From Deltaproteobacteria bacterium (GTDB taxonomy: Bacteria > Desulfobacterota > Syntrophia > Syntrophales > UBA2192), in assembly GCA_026388445.1 (NCBI GenBank), contig JAPLJU010000036.1, forward strand, positions 1 to 13,575: a DNA stretch of 13,575 bases, read 5' to 3'. This document shows positions 1-7,064 of the stretch, in pieces. Both the position numbers and the translations under genes were made by a program. Position 1 is the first letter of the stretch; each line of letters starts with the position of its first letter. Below the pieces are notes generated by a model that was not told the DNA's origin, did not search any database, and saw only the letters and a program-made list of their open reading frames with translations.

Positions 1-261
1 GTTGTGGCGGGCGCAGTGAGGAAGTCCGGCATCGTGAAGCACGCGAGCGTCCACACCCTGCGCCACAGTTTCGCCACGCATCTGCTGATGAGCGGCGTCA
101 ATATCCGCGAGGTTCAGGAACTGCTGGGCCATAAGAATGTGGAAACCACCATGATCTATACCCATGTCCTTAGAGACATGTCGAAAGCGCCGCTGAGCCC
201 GCTGGATGCGCTGTATAAAAGCATGGAGAAAAAAACCGAAAAGGAAGATCGTGCTCTATGA
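1..261 (+). CDS. Tyrosine recombinase, integron-integrase (IntI) type, C-terminal part
   Basis: This is the 3' end of a tyrosine recombinase; the 5' part lies outside the window and the reading frame is open from base 1. Visible catalytic-domain motifs are HTLRHSFATHLL (the H-x-x-R box, Arg and His), LGHKNVETT (the second conserved His) and MIYTHVL (the nucleophilic Tyr). The ending THVL followed by SPLDALY is typical of integron integrases rather than XerC/XerD. The enzyme would cut and rejoin DNA through a covalent 3'-phosphotyrosine, in integrons at attI/attC sites. The IntI-specific insert that would settle the assignment is upstream of the window. The stop overlaps the next start (ATGA, 258-261), so the helicase gene is probably translationally coupled. 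I saw no convincing attC site in the 1.5 kb downstream. An ordinary phage-type integrase is the alternative. Confidence 0.85.
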   Translation, partial: VVAGAVRKSGIVKHASVHTLRHSFATHLLMSGVNIREVQELLGHKNVETTMIYTHVLRDMSKAPLSPLDALYKSMEKKTEKEDRAL

Positions 262-1678
262 TCAGAAAGCCGAGAAGCCCCGCATCCATTGACCTCAATC
301 CCCAGTTCCAACGCGCCCTGGATCTGATGGAGGATACGAACCGGCATGTTTTCGTCACGGGACGGGCGGGCACGGGGAAGTCCACGCTTCTCACTTATTT
401 CCGCGGGAACACGAAAAAGAAGGTGGTGGTCCTCGCCCCCACCGGCGTTGCCGCCATCAATGTGGGCGGGCAGACGATTCATTCCTTTTTCGGGTTCAAG
501 CCCAACGTGACGCCGTCGGCCATCCGCAGAAAGATTAAAGACGATAAAAAGAATAAACCCAGGGCCTGCCTGATCTGGCTGGCCGGGAAAAGGAGATTTT
601 CCGCAATCACTATTCGACGCCCTATTTCTTCAGCGCGAAAGCCTTCGATGGATTGGACTTGGAGTTCGTCGAGTTGGAGAAGGTGTACCGCCAGACGGAT
701 GGAGAGTTCATCCGCCTCCTGAACGCTATCCGAAACCGCACCGTCACGGAGGACGACCTCGCCCTCATCAATCAGCGCCACGATCCCGCGTTTGAAGCCC
801 CGCCGCGGGAGTACTATATCAGTTTGACCAGCACGAATAACCTGGCCGACCGCATCAACGGGGAACGGCTGGCCAAATTGCGCGGCAAGGTCTGGAACAC
901 CCGCGGTCTCATTGAAGGAGACTTCGGAGAGGGGTATCTGCCCACGGCGGTGGATCTGAAGCTGAAAAAGGGCGTCCAGATCATGCTCCTCAACAACGAC
1001 GCCTACGGGCGATGGATCAACGGAACCATCGGACGCGTCACGGGATTCAATCGGGACAAAGCAGGCGAGGCCGTTATCCAGGCAGAGCTGGAGACGGGAG
1101 AGCGGGTGGATATCGCCCCCTACACCTGGGAGATTTATCGGTTTTATCTGAAAGACGGGAAAATCGCTTCGAAGGCTATCGGTTCCTTCACCCAGTATCC
1201 CGTGAGGCTGGCCTTTGCCGTCACCATTCACAAGAGTCAGGGAAAGACATTTGAAAAGGTGGTCATTGACGTGGGGAGGGGCACCTTCGCCCACGGGCAG
1301 ATGTACGTAGCCCTTTCGCGTTGCACCAGCCTGGACGGAATTGTTCTGAGGCAGCCGATCAAGAAAGGCCATATCTTGATGGACTGGCAGGTCGTGAAGT
1401 TTCTGACTCGTTTTCAGTACGCCCAGGCGGAAAGGCAATGCTCGCGGGAAGACAGGATCATGATGATCGACGCCGCGATCAAAGGCAGGAAGATTCTCGA
1501 AATCGTCTATCTGAAGGCAAAGGATGAAAAATCACGACGGGCGGTCAGGCCGCTGTTCATCGGAGACATGGAGTACAAAGGACATCCCTTTACCGGACTG
1601 GAGGCCTTTTGTCTGACGCGCCGGGAAAAGCGCGTCTTCAACGTGGACCGGATTCTCGAAATACGGGAATCATCTTGA
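258..1678 (+). pseudogene. PIF1-family DNA helicase with WYL-like C-terminus, broken by internal deletion and frameshift
   Basis: The first frame (from ATG 258) encodes a normal PIF1/RecD-like start: Walker A GRAGTGKST at residues 35-43 and APTGVAAINVGGQTIHSFF at 60-78. After KIKDDKKNK (about base 555) the frame becomes nonsense and stops at 722. The correct sequence resumes in another frame near bases 560-600 (QGLPDLAGREKEIFRNHY) and runs to 1678. It includes helicase motifs HKSQGKTF (from 1229) and VALSRCTSLDGI (from 1307), then a WYL-like domain (about 1457-1675, RPLFIGDMEYKG...VFNVDRILEIR). Missing between the two parts is the roughly 50-60 residue segment that in relatives carries the Walker B DEISMV and most of the GDLYQLPP motif. 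Both the missing segment and the frame change argue for an inactive gene, unless this is an assembly error. The family unwinds DNA 5' to 3'. Confidence 0.8.
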
Positions 1679-1769
1679 GTTGCTTTTGGTGTTTCTATCG
1701 TATTCACCTCGGGAGTTTGAGGGTCAGGTCTTGCTTTTCAACATTTTCTTACCGCCTTGCCTTAAATAC

Positions 1770-1803
1770 AAAACCCCGCACTCGTCGTGAGATACGGGGT
1801 TTT
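1770..1803. terminator. Bidirectional intrinsic terminator
   Basis: The arms AAAACCCCG (1770-1778) and CGGGGTTTT (1795-1803) pair perfectly over 9 bp around a 16-base loop. The A-run before and T-run after the stem make it look like a terminator on either strand. It sits between the plus-strand helicase pseudogene and minus-strand hicA, so it could end transcription from both sides. Confidence 0.75.
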
Positions 1804-1833
1804 GAGTGTCACTATTTCACGGTCCCTCCTTTT

Positions 1834-1848
1834 TGCCGCCAAGCGGCA
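1834..1848. repeat. Short GC-rich hairpin
   Basis: TGCCGC (1834-1839) and GCGGCA (1843-1848) pair perfectly around a CAA loop. No T-run follows on the plus strand; a TTTT run precedes it, which would be an A-run on the minus-strand transcript. Function unknown; it may add to the nearby terminator. Confidence 0.45.
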
Positions 1849-2010
1849 GGAAGCAGGAAATAGTTTATACGAATTGCCTTTTCTTTTTAGTATGTCTTTC
1901 TGCTTTGTTCCTTATGTATTTTCTGGGCCCGATCTCGCAACTAACCACTGTTTTTAATGTCTGTCTGGCGGATTCTTTCCTTAAGTTTTTTCAGAACTTC
2001 TTAGGTTTCA

Positions 2011-2250
2011 TTAACTCTCTTCGTACACCTTGAAAAAATCATCCCTTGATATACCCGCTTGCGTGCAAATGGTACGTAATGTTGAGGCTTTTATTTTAGG
2101 GTGATTCGGCATGGTCAAGGGGGTTCTTGAACCGTCGGGATTCAATCTTATCATGGATATGAGCTCTTTTTGCCGAACAATTTCGAAACCGAGCTTCTCC
2201 AGTGCTTTTACAACTTTCTGTTTTGGTGCATCGACGGGAAATTTCGGCAT
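2011..2250 (-). CDS. hicA: HicA-family toxin, catalytic histidine apparently lost
   Basis: A 79-residue protein of the HicA (YcfA) mRNA-interferase family. The family pattern is clear: KALEKLGFEIVRQK at the start, then RTPLTMPNHPKIKASTLRTI and a C-terminal CTQAGISRDDFF helix. HicA normally uses a histidine in a G-[SN]-H-I/V motif in the first beta strand to cut mRNA. Here that place reads QKELISMIR (residues 27-35), with Leu30 (CTC) where the His would be. The single-base change CAC to CTC would explain it. The product may therefore be an inactive toxin, or the site may differ in this branch. hicB precedes it with a 6-base gap, the reverse of the common hicA-hicB order. The ribosome site is weak (GGAGG about 17 bases upstream, inside the hicB 3' end), suggesting coupling to hicB. 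Confidence 0.8.
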   Translation of the reverse strand: MPKFPVDAPKQKVVKALEKLGFEIVRQKELISMIRLNPDGSRTPLTMPNHPKIKASTLRTICTQAGISRDDFFKVYEES

Positions 2251-2256
2251 CGGATT

Positions 2257-2475
2257 TCAGACCCCGGCCTCCGCTACAAATACTTCCAAGACAGGCGGAT
2301 CGATTTCCAGCACTTCTTCACCAAAGGTTTCGATGTGAAAGCGAATAGCGGATTTCACATCCGTCAGGGCTTCTTCGTAGGAGTCCCCCTGGCCGACGAC
2401 AACCCCTTTCAAACCCAGGGGATATGCGACGTAACCGTCAGGATGTTTTTCTACAATGATTTTATATTTGGTCAT
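2257..2475 (-). CDS. hicB: HicB-family antitoxin
   Basis: A 72-residue protein matching the HicB partial-RNase-H-fold domain: KYKIIVEKHPDGYVAYPLGLKGVVVGQGDSYEEAL, then an alpha helix (VKSAIRFHIETFGEE). It should bind and neutralise the HicA encoded just downstream. It ends at VAEAGV without the C-terminal helix-turn-helix or ribbon-helix-helix domain that longer HicB proteins use to repress their own operon. Autoregulation through this protein alone is therefore doubtful; short HicB forms of this kind are common. The start is supported by GGAGG at 2482-2486, five to six bases before the ATG. A TATAAA (minus strand, 2536-2541) about 60 bases upstream could be a -10 box, but I see no good -35. 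Confidence 0.83.
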   Translation of the reverse strand: MTKYKIIVEKHPDGYVAYPLGLKGVVVGQGDSYEEALTDVKSAIRFHIETFGEEVLEIDPPVLEVFVAEAGV

Positions 2476-2559
2476 GACTTACCTCCAAGGATGGCCTCGG
2501 TTACCGCCAGGTCTTTTTTACGGTGGACGAGCATATTTATATCACTCTTTCACCTTTGC

Positions 2560-2587
2560 CCTCTCCCGTCGAGGCGGAGGGTAAGGG
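2560..2587. repeat. CCCTCTCCCGTC-type intergenic repeat, diverged copy
   Basis: The plus strand carries CCTCTCCCGTC followed by GGAGGGTAAGGG. CCTCTCCCGTC recurs at 9708-9718 before lexA, where the element forms a clear hairpin. Here only an imperfect CCCTC/GAGGG pairing remains. It looks like a dispersed intergenic palindrome family. Confidence 0.35.
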
Positions 2588-2611
2588 TTTTACAGTCTGG
2601 AATTCGAGGTC

Positions 2612-2670
2612 CAAGGCTTTATGCCTTGTGCCTAACACCTGATGCCTAATGCCTCAGGCCGTAGGCCTGA
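2612..2670. repeat. Paired hairpins and TGCCTAA-type repeats downstream of alaS
   Basis: Two perfect small hairpins lie 15-75 bases past the alaS stop: CAAGGC-TTTAT-GCCTTG (2612-2628) and TCAGGCC-GTA-GGCCTGA (2654-2670). Between them is a run of imperfect repeats, TGCCTAA, CACCTGA, TGCCTAA, TGCCTCA. There is no T-tract, so this is not a standard intrinsic terminator. It could protect the 3' end of the alaS transcript or be a repeat-family remnant. Confidence 0.5.
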
Positions 2671-2685
2671 TGACTTAGACAGACA

Positions 2686-5460
2686 TTACTTCTTTTTCGC
2701 CTTTGCCTTAGCCTTTGGTTTTGCCTTCGTCTTCGCCGCCTTGGGCTTTGCGGCTTTCACTTTTGTAGCAGGCTTTTTCGTCGCGGCTTTTGACGCTGGT
2801 GCGGGTTTCTTTGCCGGTTTCTCCTCGACCTTGAACATGGCCTCGAGTTTCGCGAGGGCCTTGTCGAGGTTCTCGGGCTTCGTGCCGCCGGCCTGGGCCA
2901 TATCGGGCCTGCCGCCGCCGCTTCCGCCGACGATGGGGGCGATCTCCTTCACGATCTTACCGGCGTCGTATTTATCCGTTAGATCCTTCGTAACCATGCA
3001 AAGCAGCATCGCCTTGTCGCCCACCTTGCTGCCGATGAGGATGACGCCTGACTTCATCTTGTCGCGGATCTTGTCCCCGAAGGCGCGCAGCGCCTTCACG
3101 TCGGAGGCTTCCACGGTGGTGGCAAGGACCTGGATGCCGTTATAGCTCCGGGCCTTCTTGATGATGTCGGCGGATTCCTTCGCTGCCAGTTTTCCCTTCA
3201 AGGCTTCGATTTCGCGCTCGAGATCCTTCTGGTGTTTGAGCGCCTTGTCGACTCGATCCGCCACTTCCATCGGGCCGGCCTTGAAGATATTGGCCACCTT
3301 CTTGAGTTCGTGGTCAACCTTCTTCACGTACTTGACGGCCTCGTGTCCCGTCACGGCCTCGATGCGCCGCACGCCGGCCGCCACCGCCGACTCGGAGAGG
3401 ATCTTGAGGATGCCGATGTTGCCGGTGCGGGTTACGTGGGTCCCGCCGCAGAGCTCGGCACTTACGTTGCCCATCTTCACCAGCCGGACCTTGTCGGTGT
3501 ATTTCTCGTCGAAGACGGCCTGGGCACCTGTCTTGAAGGCCTCTTCCTTGGCAAGGATGCTTGTCTTGACAGGCAGATTCCCCTGGATGTATTCGTTCGC
3601 GAGGGACTCGATCCGGTCAAGCTCATGCTCCTCGATCCGGGAGAAATGCGTGAAGTCGAAGCGGAGCCTCTCGGGGTTGACGAGTGATCCCGCCTGCTTC
3701 ACATGATCGCCGAGGACGTTGCGGAGCGCCGCGTTCAGGAGGTGCGTGCCGGAGTGGTTGGCCTCGATCGCGCGCCTTACGTTAGACTGTACCTTCAGGT
3801 GAACCGTGTCGCCGACCTTCAGCGTGCCCTTCTTGAGTTTCCCGATGTGGGTGATCAGGTGCTCATCGGGTTTCTGGGTGTCCCACACCTCGAAGATAAA
3901 TCCTTCGCCCTCGATGACGCCCGTGTCGCCCACCTGTCCGCCTGTCTCCCCGTAGAAGGTGGTCTGGTCGGTAAAGATCTCAGCATTGGTGCCCTCGGTG
4001 ATGACGTCCACCTCCTCGTCCTTCTTGAAAATCGCCTTCACGAAGGACGTGGCCTCGGTGACCTCCTCATAGCCCACAAGCTCCGTGGTGACCCCCTTGA
4101 GGACGAGCTTCTTGTAGCTGTCGGCGACTGCCGTCTCACCGCTTCCTTTCCAGCTCTCGCGGGCACGCTCACGCTGCTCTTGCATGAGCGCCTCGAACTT
4201 ATCCATGTCGAGGGTCAGGTTGTCCTTCTTCACGATGTCGGCGGTGAGGTCCACGGGGAACCCGAAGGTGTCGTACAGCTTGAAGACCACTTCGCCGGGG
4301 ATGACGGTCTTTTTCGCCTTCTTGAGGACGGCGACCTCGTCAGTGAGGATGCGAAGACCCGTGTCCAGTGTCTCGAGGAAGCGCTGCTCTTCGTTGAAGA
4401 TGACCTTCTGAACGAAGGATGCCCGGTCCACGATCTCGGGGTAGGCGTCCTTCAGCGAATCCACGACAGCCGTGACGACATCGTGCAGGAAGGGCTTGTC
4501 AAAGCCCAGGAGCTTCCCGTGGCGGCAGGCCCTGCGCAGGATCCTGCGGAGCACATAGCCGCGGCCCTCGTTGGAGGGCAGTATCCCGTCGCCGATCAGG
4601 AAGGTGACGGCGCGGGCGTGGTCGGCGATGACGCGCATGGAGGTGTCGTTATCGGCGTTCTTACCGTATTTCTTCCCTCTGATCTTCTCGATGAACCTGA
4701 TGATGGGGGTGAAGAGATCCGTGTCGTAGTTGCTCCTGACGCCCTGCTTGACAGCGGCAAGCCTCTCGAGCCCCATGCCGGTGTCGATGTTCGGCTTGGG
4801 CAGCGGATTGAAGTTCCCCTTGATGTCGCGGTCAAACTGCGTGAAGACGTGGTTCCAGAGCTCCAGGTGGCGGTCGCAGGGGCACTCGACATTGCACTCG
4901 GGCCGCCCGCAGCCGATCTCCGGGCCCTGGTCATAGACGATCTCGGAGCAGGGTCCGCAGGGACCCGTCTCGCCCATCAGCCAGAAGTTGGTGTCCATAC
5001 CCATGCGGACGATGCGCTCGGCGGGGACGCCCATCTCCTTGTTCCAGATATCGAAAGCGTCGTCGTCCTTCTCATAAATTGTGATCCACATCTTCGATTT
5101 GTCGAGACCCATGACGTTCGTCAGGAAGTCCCAGCCCCAGGCGATGGATTCCTTTTTGAAATAATCGCCGAAGGAGAAATTGCCCAGCATCTCAAAGAAT
5201 GTGTGATGGCGCGCCGTGTATCCCACGTTTTCCAGGTCGTTGTGCTTGCCCCCCGCGCGGACGCACCGCTGGGAGCTTGCGGCCCTCGTGTAGCCCCGGT
5301 CCTCGAGGCCGAGGAAGAGGTCTTTGAACTGGACCATCCCCGAGTTGGTGAAAAGGAGCGTGGGGTCGTCCTTCGGGATGAGCGATGAGCTTGCGATGAC
5401 GGCATGCCCCCGCTCTTCGAAGTATTTTAAAAATTTTGCCCTGATCTCACTCGATGTCAT
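2686..5460 (-). CDS. alaS: Alanyl-tRNA synthetase with a lysine/alanine-rich C-terminal tail
   Basis: AlaRS charges tRNA-Ala and removes mischarged Ser/Gly. The catalytic core is at the N-terminus (TSSEIRAKFLKYFEERGH, then ARHHTFFEMLGNFSFGDYF and NIDTGMGLERLA). The editing domain has zinc-site motifs HSGTH (residues 569-573) and CGGTH (671-675), and the C-Ala domain ends with GGSGGGRPDMAQAGG (845-859). I take ATG 5458-5460, giving 924 residues, because AGGAGGG lies eight bases upstream; an in-frame ATG at 5487 has no such site. AlaRS is usually about 870-880 residues. The extra 45 or so here (from VEEKPAKKPA) are almost only Lys, Ala, Pro and Thr, like a histone-H1 tail. The first 14 bases overlap recX, so translation is likely coupled. 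A Cys-rich stretch (about 184-195, GCGRPECNVECPC) occurs in some AlaRS of this type. Confidence 0.97.
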   Translation of the reverse strand: MTSSEIRAKFLKYFEERGHAVIASSSLIPKDDPTLLFTNSGMVQFKDLFLGLEDRGYTRAASSQRCVRAGGKHNDLENVGYTARHHTFFEMLGNFSFGDYFKKESIAWGWDFLTNVMGLDKSKMWITIYEKDDDAFDIWNKEMGVPAERIVRMGMDTNFWLMGETGPCGPCSEIVYDQGPEIGCGRPECNVECPCDRHLELWNHVFTQFDRDIKGNFNPLPKPNIDTGMGLERLAAVKQGVRSNYDTDLFTPIIRFIEKIRGKKYGKNADNDTSMRVIADHARAVTFLIGDGILPSNEGRGYVLRRILRRACRHGKLLGFDKPFLHDVVTAVVDSLKDAYPEIVDRASFVQKVIFNEEQRFLETLDTGLRILTDEVAVLKKAKKTVIPGEVVFKLYDTFGFPVDLTADIVKKDNLTLDMDKFEALMQEQRERARESWKGSGETAVADSYKKLVLKGVTTELVGYEEVTEATSFVKAIFKKDEEVDVITEGTNAEIFTDQTTFYGETGGQVGDTGVIEGEGFIFEVWDTQKPDEHLITHIGKLKKGTLKVGDTVHLKVQSNVRRAIEANHSGTHLLNAALRNVLGDHVKQAGSLVNPERLRFDFTHFSRIEEHELDRIESLANEYIQGNLPVKTSILAKEEAFKTGAQAVFDEKYTDKVRLVKMGNVSAELCGGTHVTRTGNIGILKILSESAVAAGVRRIEAVTGHEAVKYVKKVDHELKKVANIFKAGPMEVADRVDKALKHQKDLEREIEALKGKLAAKESADIIKKARSYNGIQVLATTVEASDVKALRAFGDKIRDKMKSGVILIGSKVGDKAMLLCMVTKDLTDKYDAGKIVKEIAPIVGGSGGGRPDMAQAGGTKPENLDKALAKLEAMFKVEEKPAKKPAPASKAATKKPATKVKAAKPKAAKTKAKPKAKAKAKKK

Positions 5461-5941
5461 CGAACAAACCCTCCTGTTTTTTTCCAAGCGCTTCTATGAT
5501 GAGCGGCCATGAGTAACCCCGTAGAGCGAGGCTCTGGGCGATCCTTCTTTTCTCGGCCCGGTCAAGTCCGCCTGGCTTTCTGCCTTTCAGTTTTTTCTGA
5601 AGAACTTTGCGGATGCCCTCCCGTTCTTCGATTTCCCCCCTGGCTTCCGCGATGGCCTTCGCGATGAGGTCCTTCGGGATTCCCTTTTCGGCCAGGCTCA
5701 TCTCGATCCTGCGGTTGCCGTAGTGCCTGTTCCGGGCGAGGTGCCGGGCCCAGTCCCGGGAGAAGGCCTCATCGTTGAGATAGCCATGCTCCGTGAACGT
5801 TTTCACGACCCGGTCCACGACGGGCTTTTCAAAGCCCCTGTCGGCAAGCTTTTTCTGTAACTCCTTTTTGCTCTGCGCCCGGCGGGCGAGGAGCCGGAAG
5901 GCCTTCTGCCTGGCCTTCTCGAACTGAGGGTCTTCCCTCAT
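5447..5941 (-). CDS. recX: RecA regulator RecX
   Basis: A 164-residue RecX. Family features are the repeated three-helix units: ARQKAFRLLARRAQSKKELQKKLADRGF, then VVKTFTEHGYLNDEAFSRDWAR, then GNRRIEMSLAEKGIP, and a final unit ending RIAQSLALRGYSWPLIIEAL. RecX binds within the groove of the RecA-DNA filament and limits its extension, damping recombination and SOS induction. The ATG overlaps the recA stop (ATGA, 5938-5941), the usual recA-recX coupling that keeps RecX low relative to RecA. Its last codons contain the alaS ribosome site and overlap the alaS start. Confidence 0.95.
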   Translation of the reverse strand: MREDPQFEKARQKAFRLLARRAQSKKELQKKLADRGFEKPVVDRVVKTFTEHGYLNDEAFSRDWARHLARNRHYGNRRIEMSLAEKGIPKDLIAKAIAEARGEIEEREGIRKVLQKKLKGRKPGGLDRAEKRRIAQSLALRGYSWPLIIEALGKKQEGLFDDIE

Positions 5942-6984
5942 TTTTTCTTTTCTTTTTCTTTCGGTTTCTCCGCGGCTGGCGCGGGTTCCTTTATCTTGAG
6001 CCCGTGTTTCTCACGGATCTCGTCTTCGAGTTTCTTCAGGAGTTCCGGGTTGTCCTTGAGGGCGAGCTTTGCGTTCTCCCGTCCCTGGCCAAGGCGGTCG
6101 CCCTTGTAAGAGTACCAGGTGCCGGTCCTCTCGACGATACCGTCGTTTACGCCGAGGTCGAGGACGTCGCCCTCCCGGGAGATCCCCTCGCCGAAGATGA
6201 TGTCGAATTCCGTCTCCTTGAAGGGCGGAGCCACCTTGTTCTTGACGATCTTCACGCGCACGTGGTTCCCCACGATCTGCTCGCCGTGCTTGACGGGGCC
6301 GATCCTGCGGATGTCGATGCGCATGGAGGAGTAGAATTTCAGGGCGTTTCCGCCCGTTGTCGTCTCGGGGTTCCCCATGAAGATACCGATCTTCATGCGC
6401 AGTTGGTTGATGAAGATGACGGAGGTCCTGGACTTGCTGATGGCTCCGGTCAACTTCCGCAGGGCCTGGGACATGAGCCTTGCCTGGAGGCCCATCTGGG
6501 CGTCTCCCATGTCGCCTTCGAGCTCCGCCCGCGGCACCAGGGCCGCCACGGAATCGATGACCAGCACGTCGAGGGCGCCGCTTCTCACGAGCGTCTCGGC
6601 GATCTCAAGGGCCTGCTCGCCCGTGTCGGGCTGGGCGATGAGGAGATCGTCGGTGTTGACGCCGATCTTTCTCGCGTAGGCGATGTCAAGGGCGTGCTCG
6701 GCATCCACGAAGGCGGCCAATCCGCCTTTCTTCTGCGCCTCGGCAACGATGTGAAGCGCGAGCGTCGTCTTCCCGCCCGCCTCGGGTCCGTAAATCTCGA
6801 TGACCCGTCCGCGGGGGATCCCGCCCACGCCGAGGGCCATGTCGAGGCTCAGCGACCCCGTCGAGATGACGGCCACATCTATCACCTCGTCGCTCCCCAG
6901 GCGCATGATGGAGCCCTTGCCGAACTGTCGCTCAATCTGGCTGATGGCCAGATCCACTGCCTTGTCCCTGTCGATATCTGCCAT
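5938..6984 (-). CDS. recA: Recombinase RecA
   Basis: A 348-residue RecA, full length. Walker A is GPEAGGKTT (about residues 65-73), Walker B LVIDSVAAL, with DNA-binding loop regions around GDAQMGLQARLMSQALRKL and FINQLRMKIGIFMGNPETTTGG. RecA forms filaments on ssDNA, pairs homologous DNA, and as co-protease makes LexA cut itself. The start is backed by CGGAGG five bases before the ATG. The C-terminus ends in a mixed Lys/Glu tail (KPKEKEKKK), more basic than the acidic E. coli tail. The 80-base gap from thpR has a weak GGCG/CGCC hairpin followed by TTTTTT near its upstream end, so recA may have its own promoter. I see no GAAC-N4-GTTC LexA box there, although lexA has one. Confidence 0.98.
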   Translation of the reverse strand: MADIDRDKAVDLAISQIERQFGKGSIMRLGSDEVIDVAVISTGSLSLDMALGVGGIPRGRVIEIYGPEAGGKTTLALHIVAEAQKKGGLAAFVDAEHALDIAYARKIGVNTDDLLIAQPDTGEQALEIAETLVRSGALDVLVIDSVAALVPRAELEGDMGDAQMGLQARLMSQALRKLTGAISKSRTSVIFINQLRMKIGIFMGNPETTTGGNALKFYSSMRIDIRRIGPVKHGEQIVGNHVRVKIVKNKVAPPFKETEFDIIFGEGISREGDVLDLGVNDGIVERTGTWYSYKGDRLGQGRENAKLALKDNPELLKKLEDEIREKHGLKIKEPAPAAEKPKEKEKKK

Positions 6985-7064
6985 GAATGCCTCCGTGGTT
7001 TGTAAAATAGATAGTGTAATTTAGAATATTTCGCGACTTTTATAAAGAAAAAATCCTGGCGCTT

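Larger units (their letters stand above)
1679..2010. other. Gene-free stretch between the helicase pseudogene and hicA
   Basis: These 332 bases separate the convergent helicase pseudogene and hicA. They hold a strong terminator-like hairpin (1770-1803) and a smaller hairpin, TGCCGC-CAA-GCGGCA (1834-1848). The rest is T-rich on the plus strand (about 1860-2010) with no coding signal I trust. A plus-strand hydrophobic 75-codon frame (1806-2033) crosses here but has no ribosome site and runs into hicA, so I do not call it. I found no attC-like pair of GTTRRRY/RYYYAAC boxes. Confidence 0.6.

Noticed and set aside
479..1438. A 319-codon minus-strand frame opposite the helicase pseudogene
   Set aside because: Antisense composition and no domain; the plus strand carries clear helicase motifs across the same bases.
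1806..2033. A hydrophobic 75-codon plus-strand frame
   Set aside because: No ribosome site, biased by T-rich intergenic sequence, and overlaps the end of hicA.
1679..2690. Possible attC sites or gene cassettes after the IntI-like gene
   Set aside because: No paired GTTRRRY/RYYYAAC boxes with imperfect palindromes were found.
3703..5388. A 561-codon plus-strand open frame opposite alaS
   Set aside because: It mirrors the alaS codon pattern in GC-rich DNA, has no recognisable domain and lies wholly inside a certain gene.
6004..7005. A 333-codon plus-strand frame opposite recA
   Set aside because: Antisense shadow of recA; repetitive L/V/D/H/G composition and no family resemblance.
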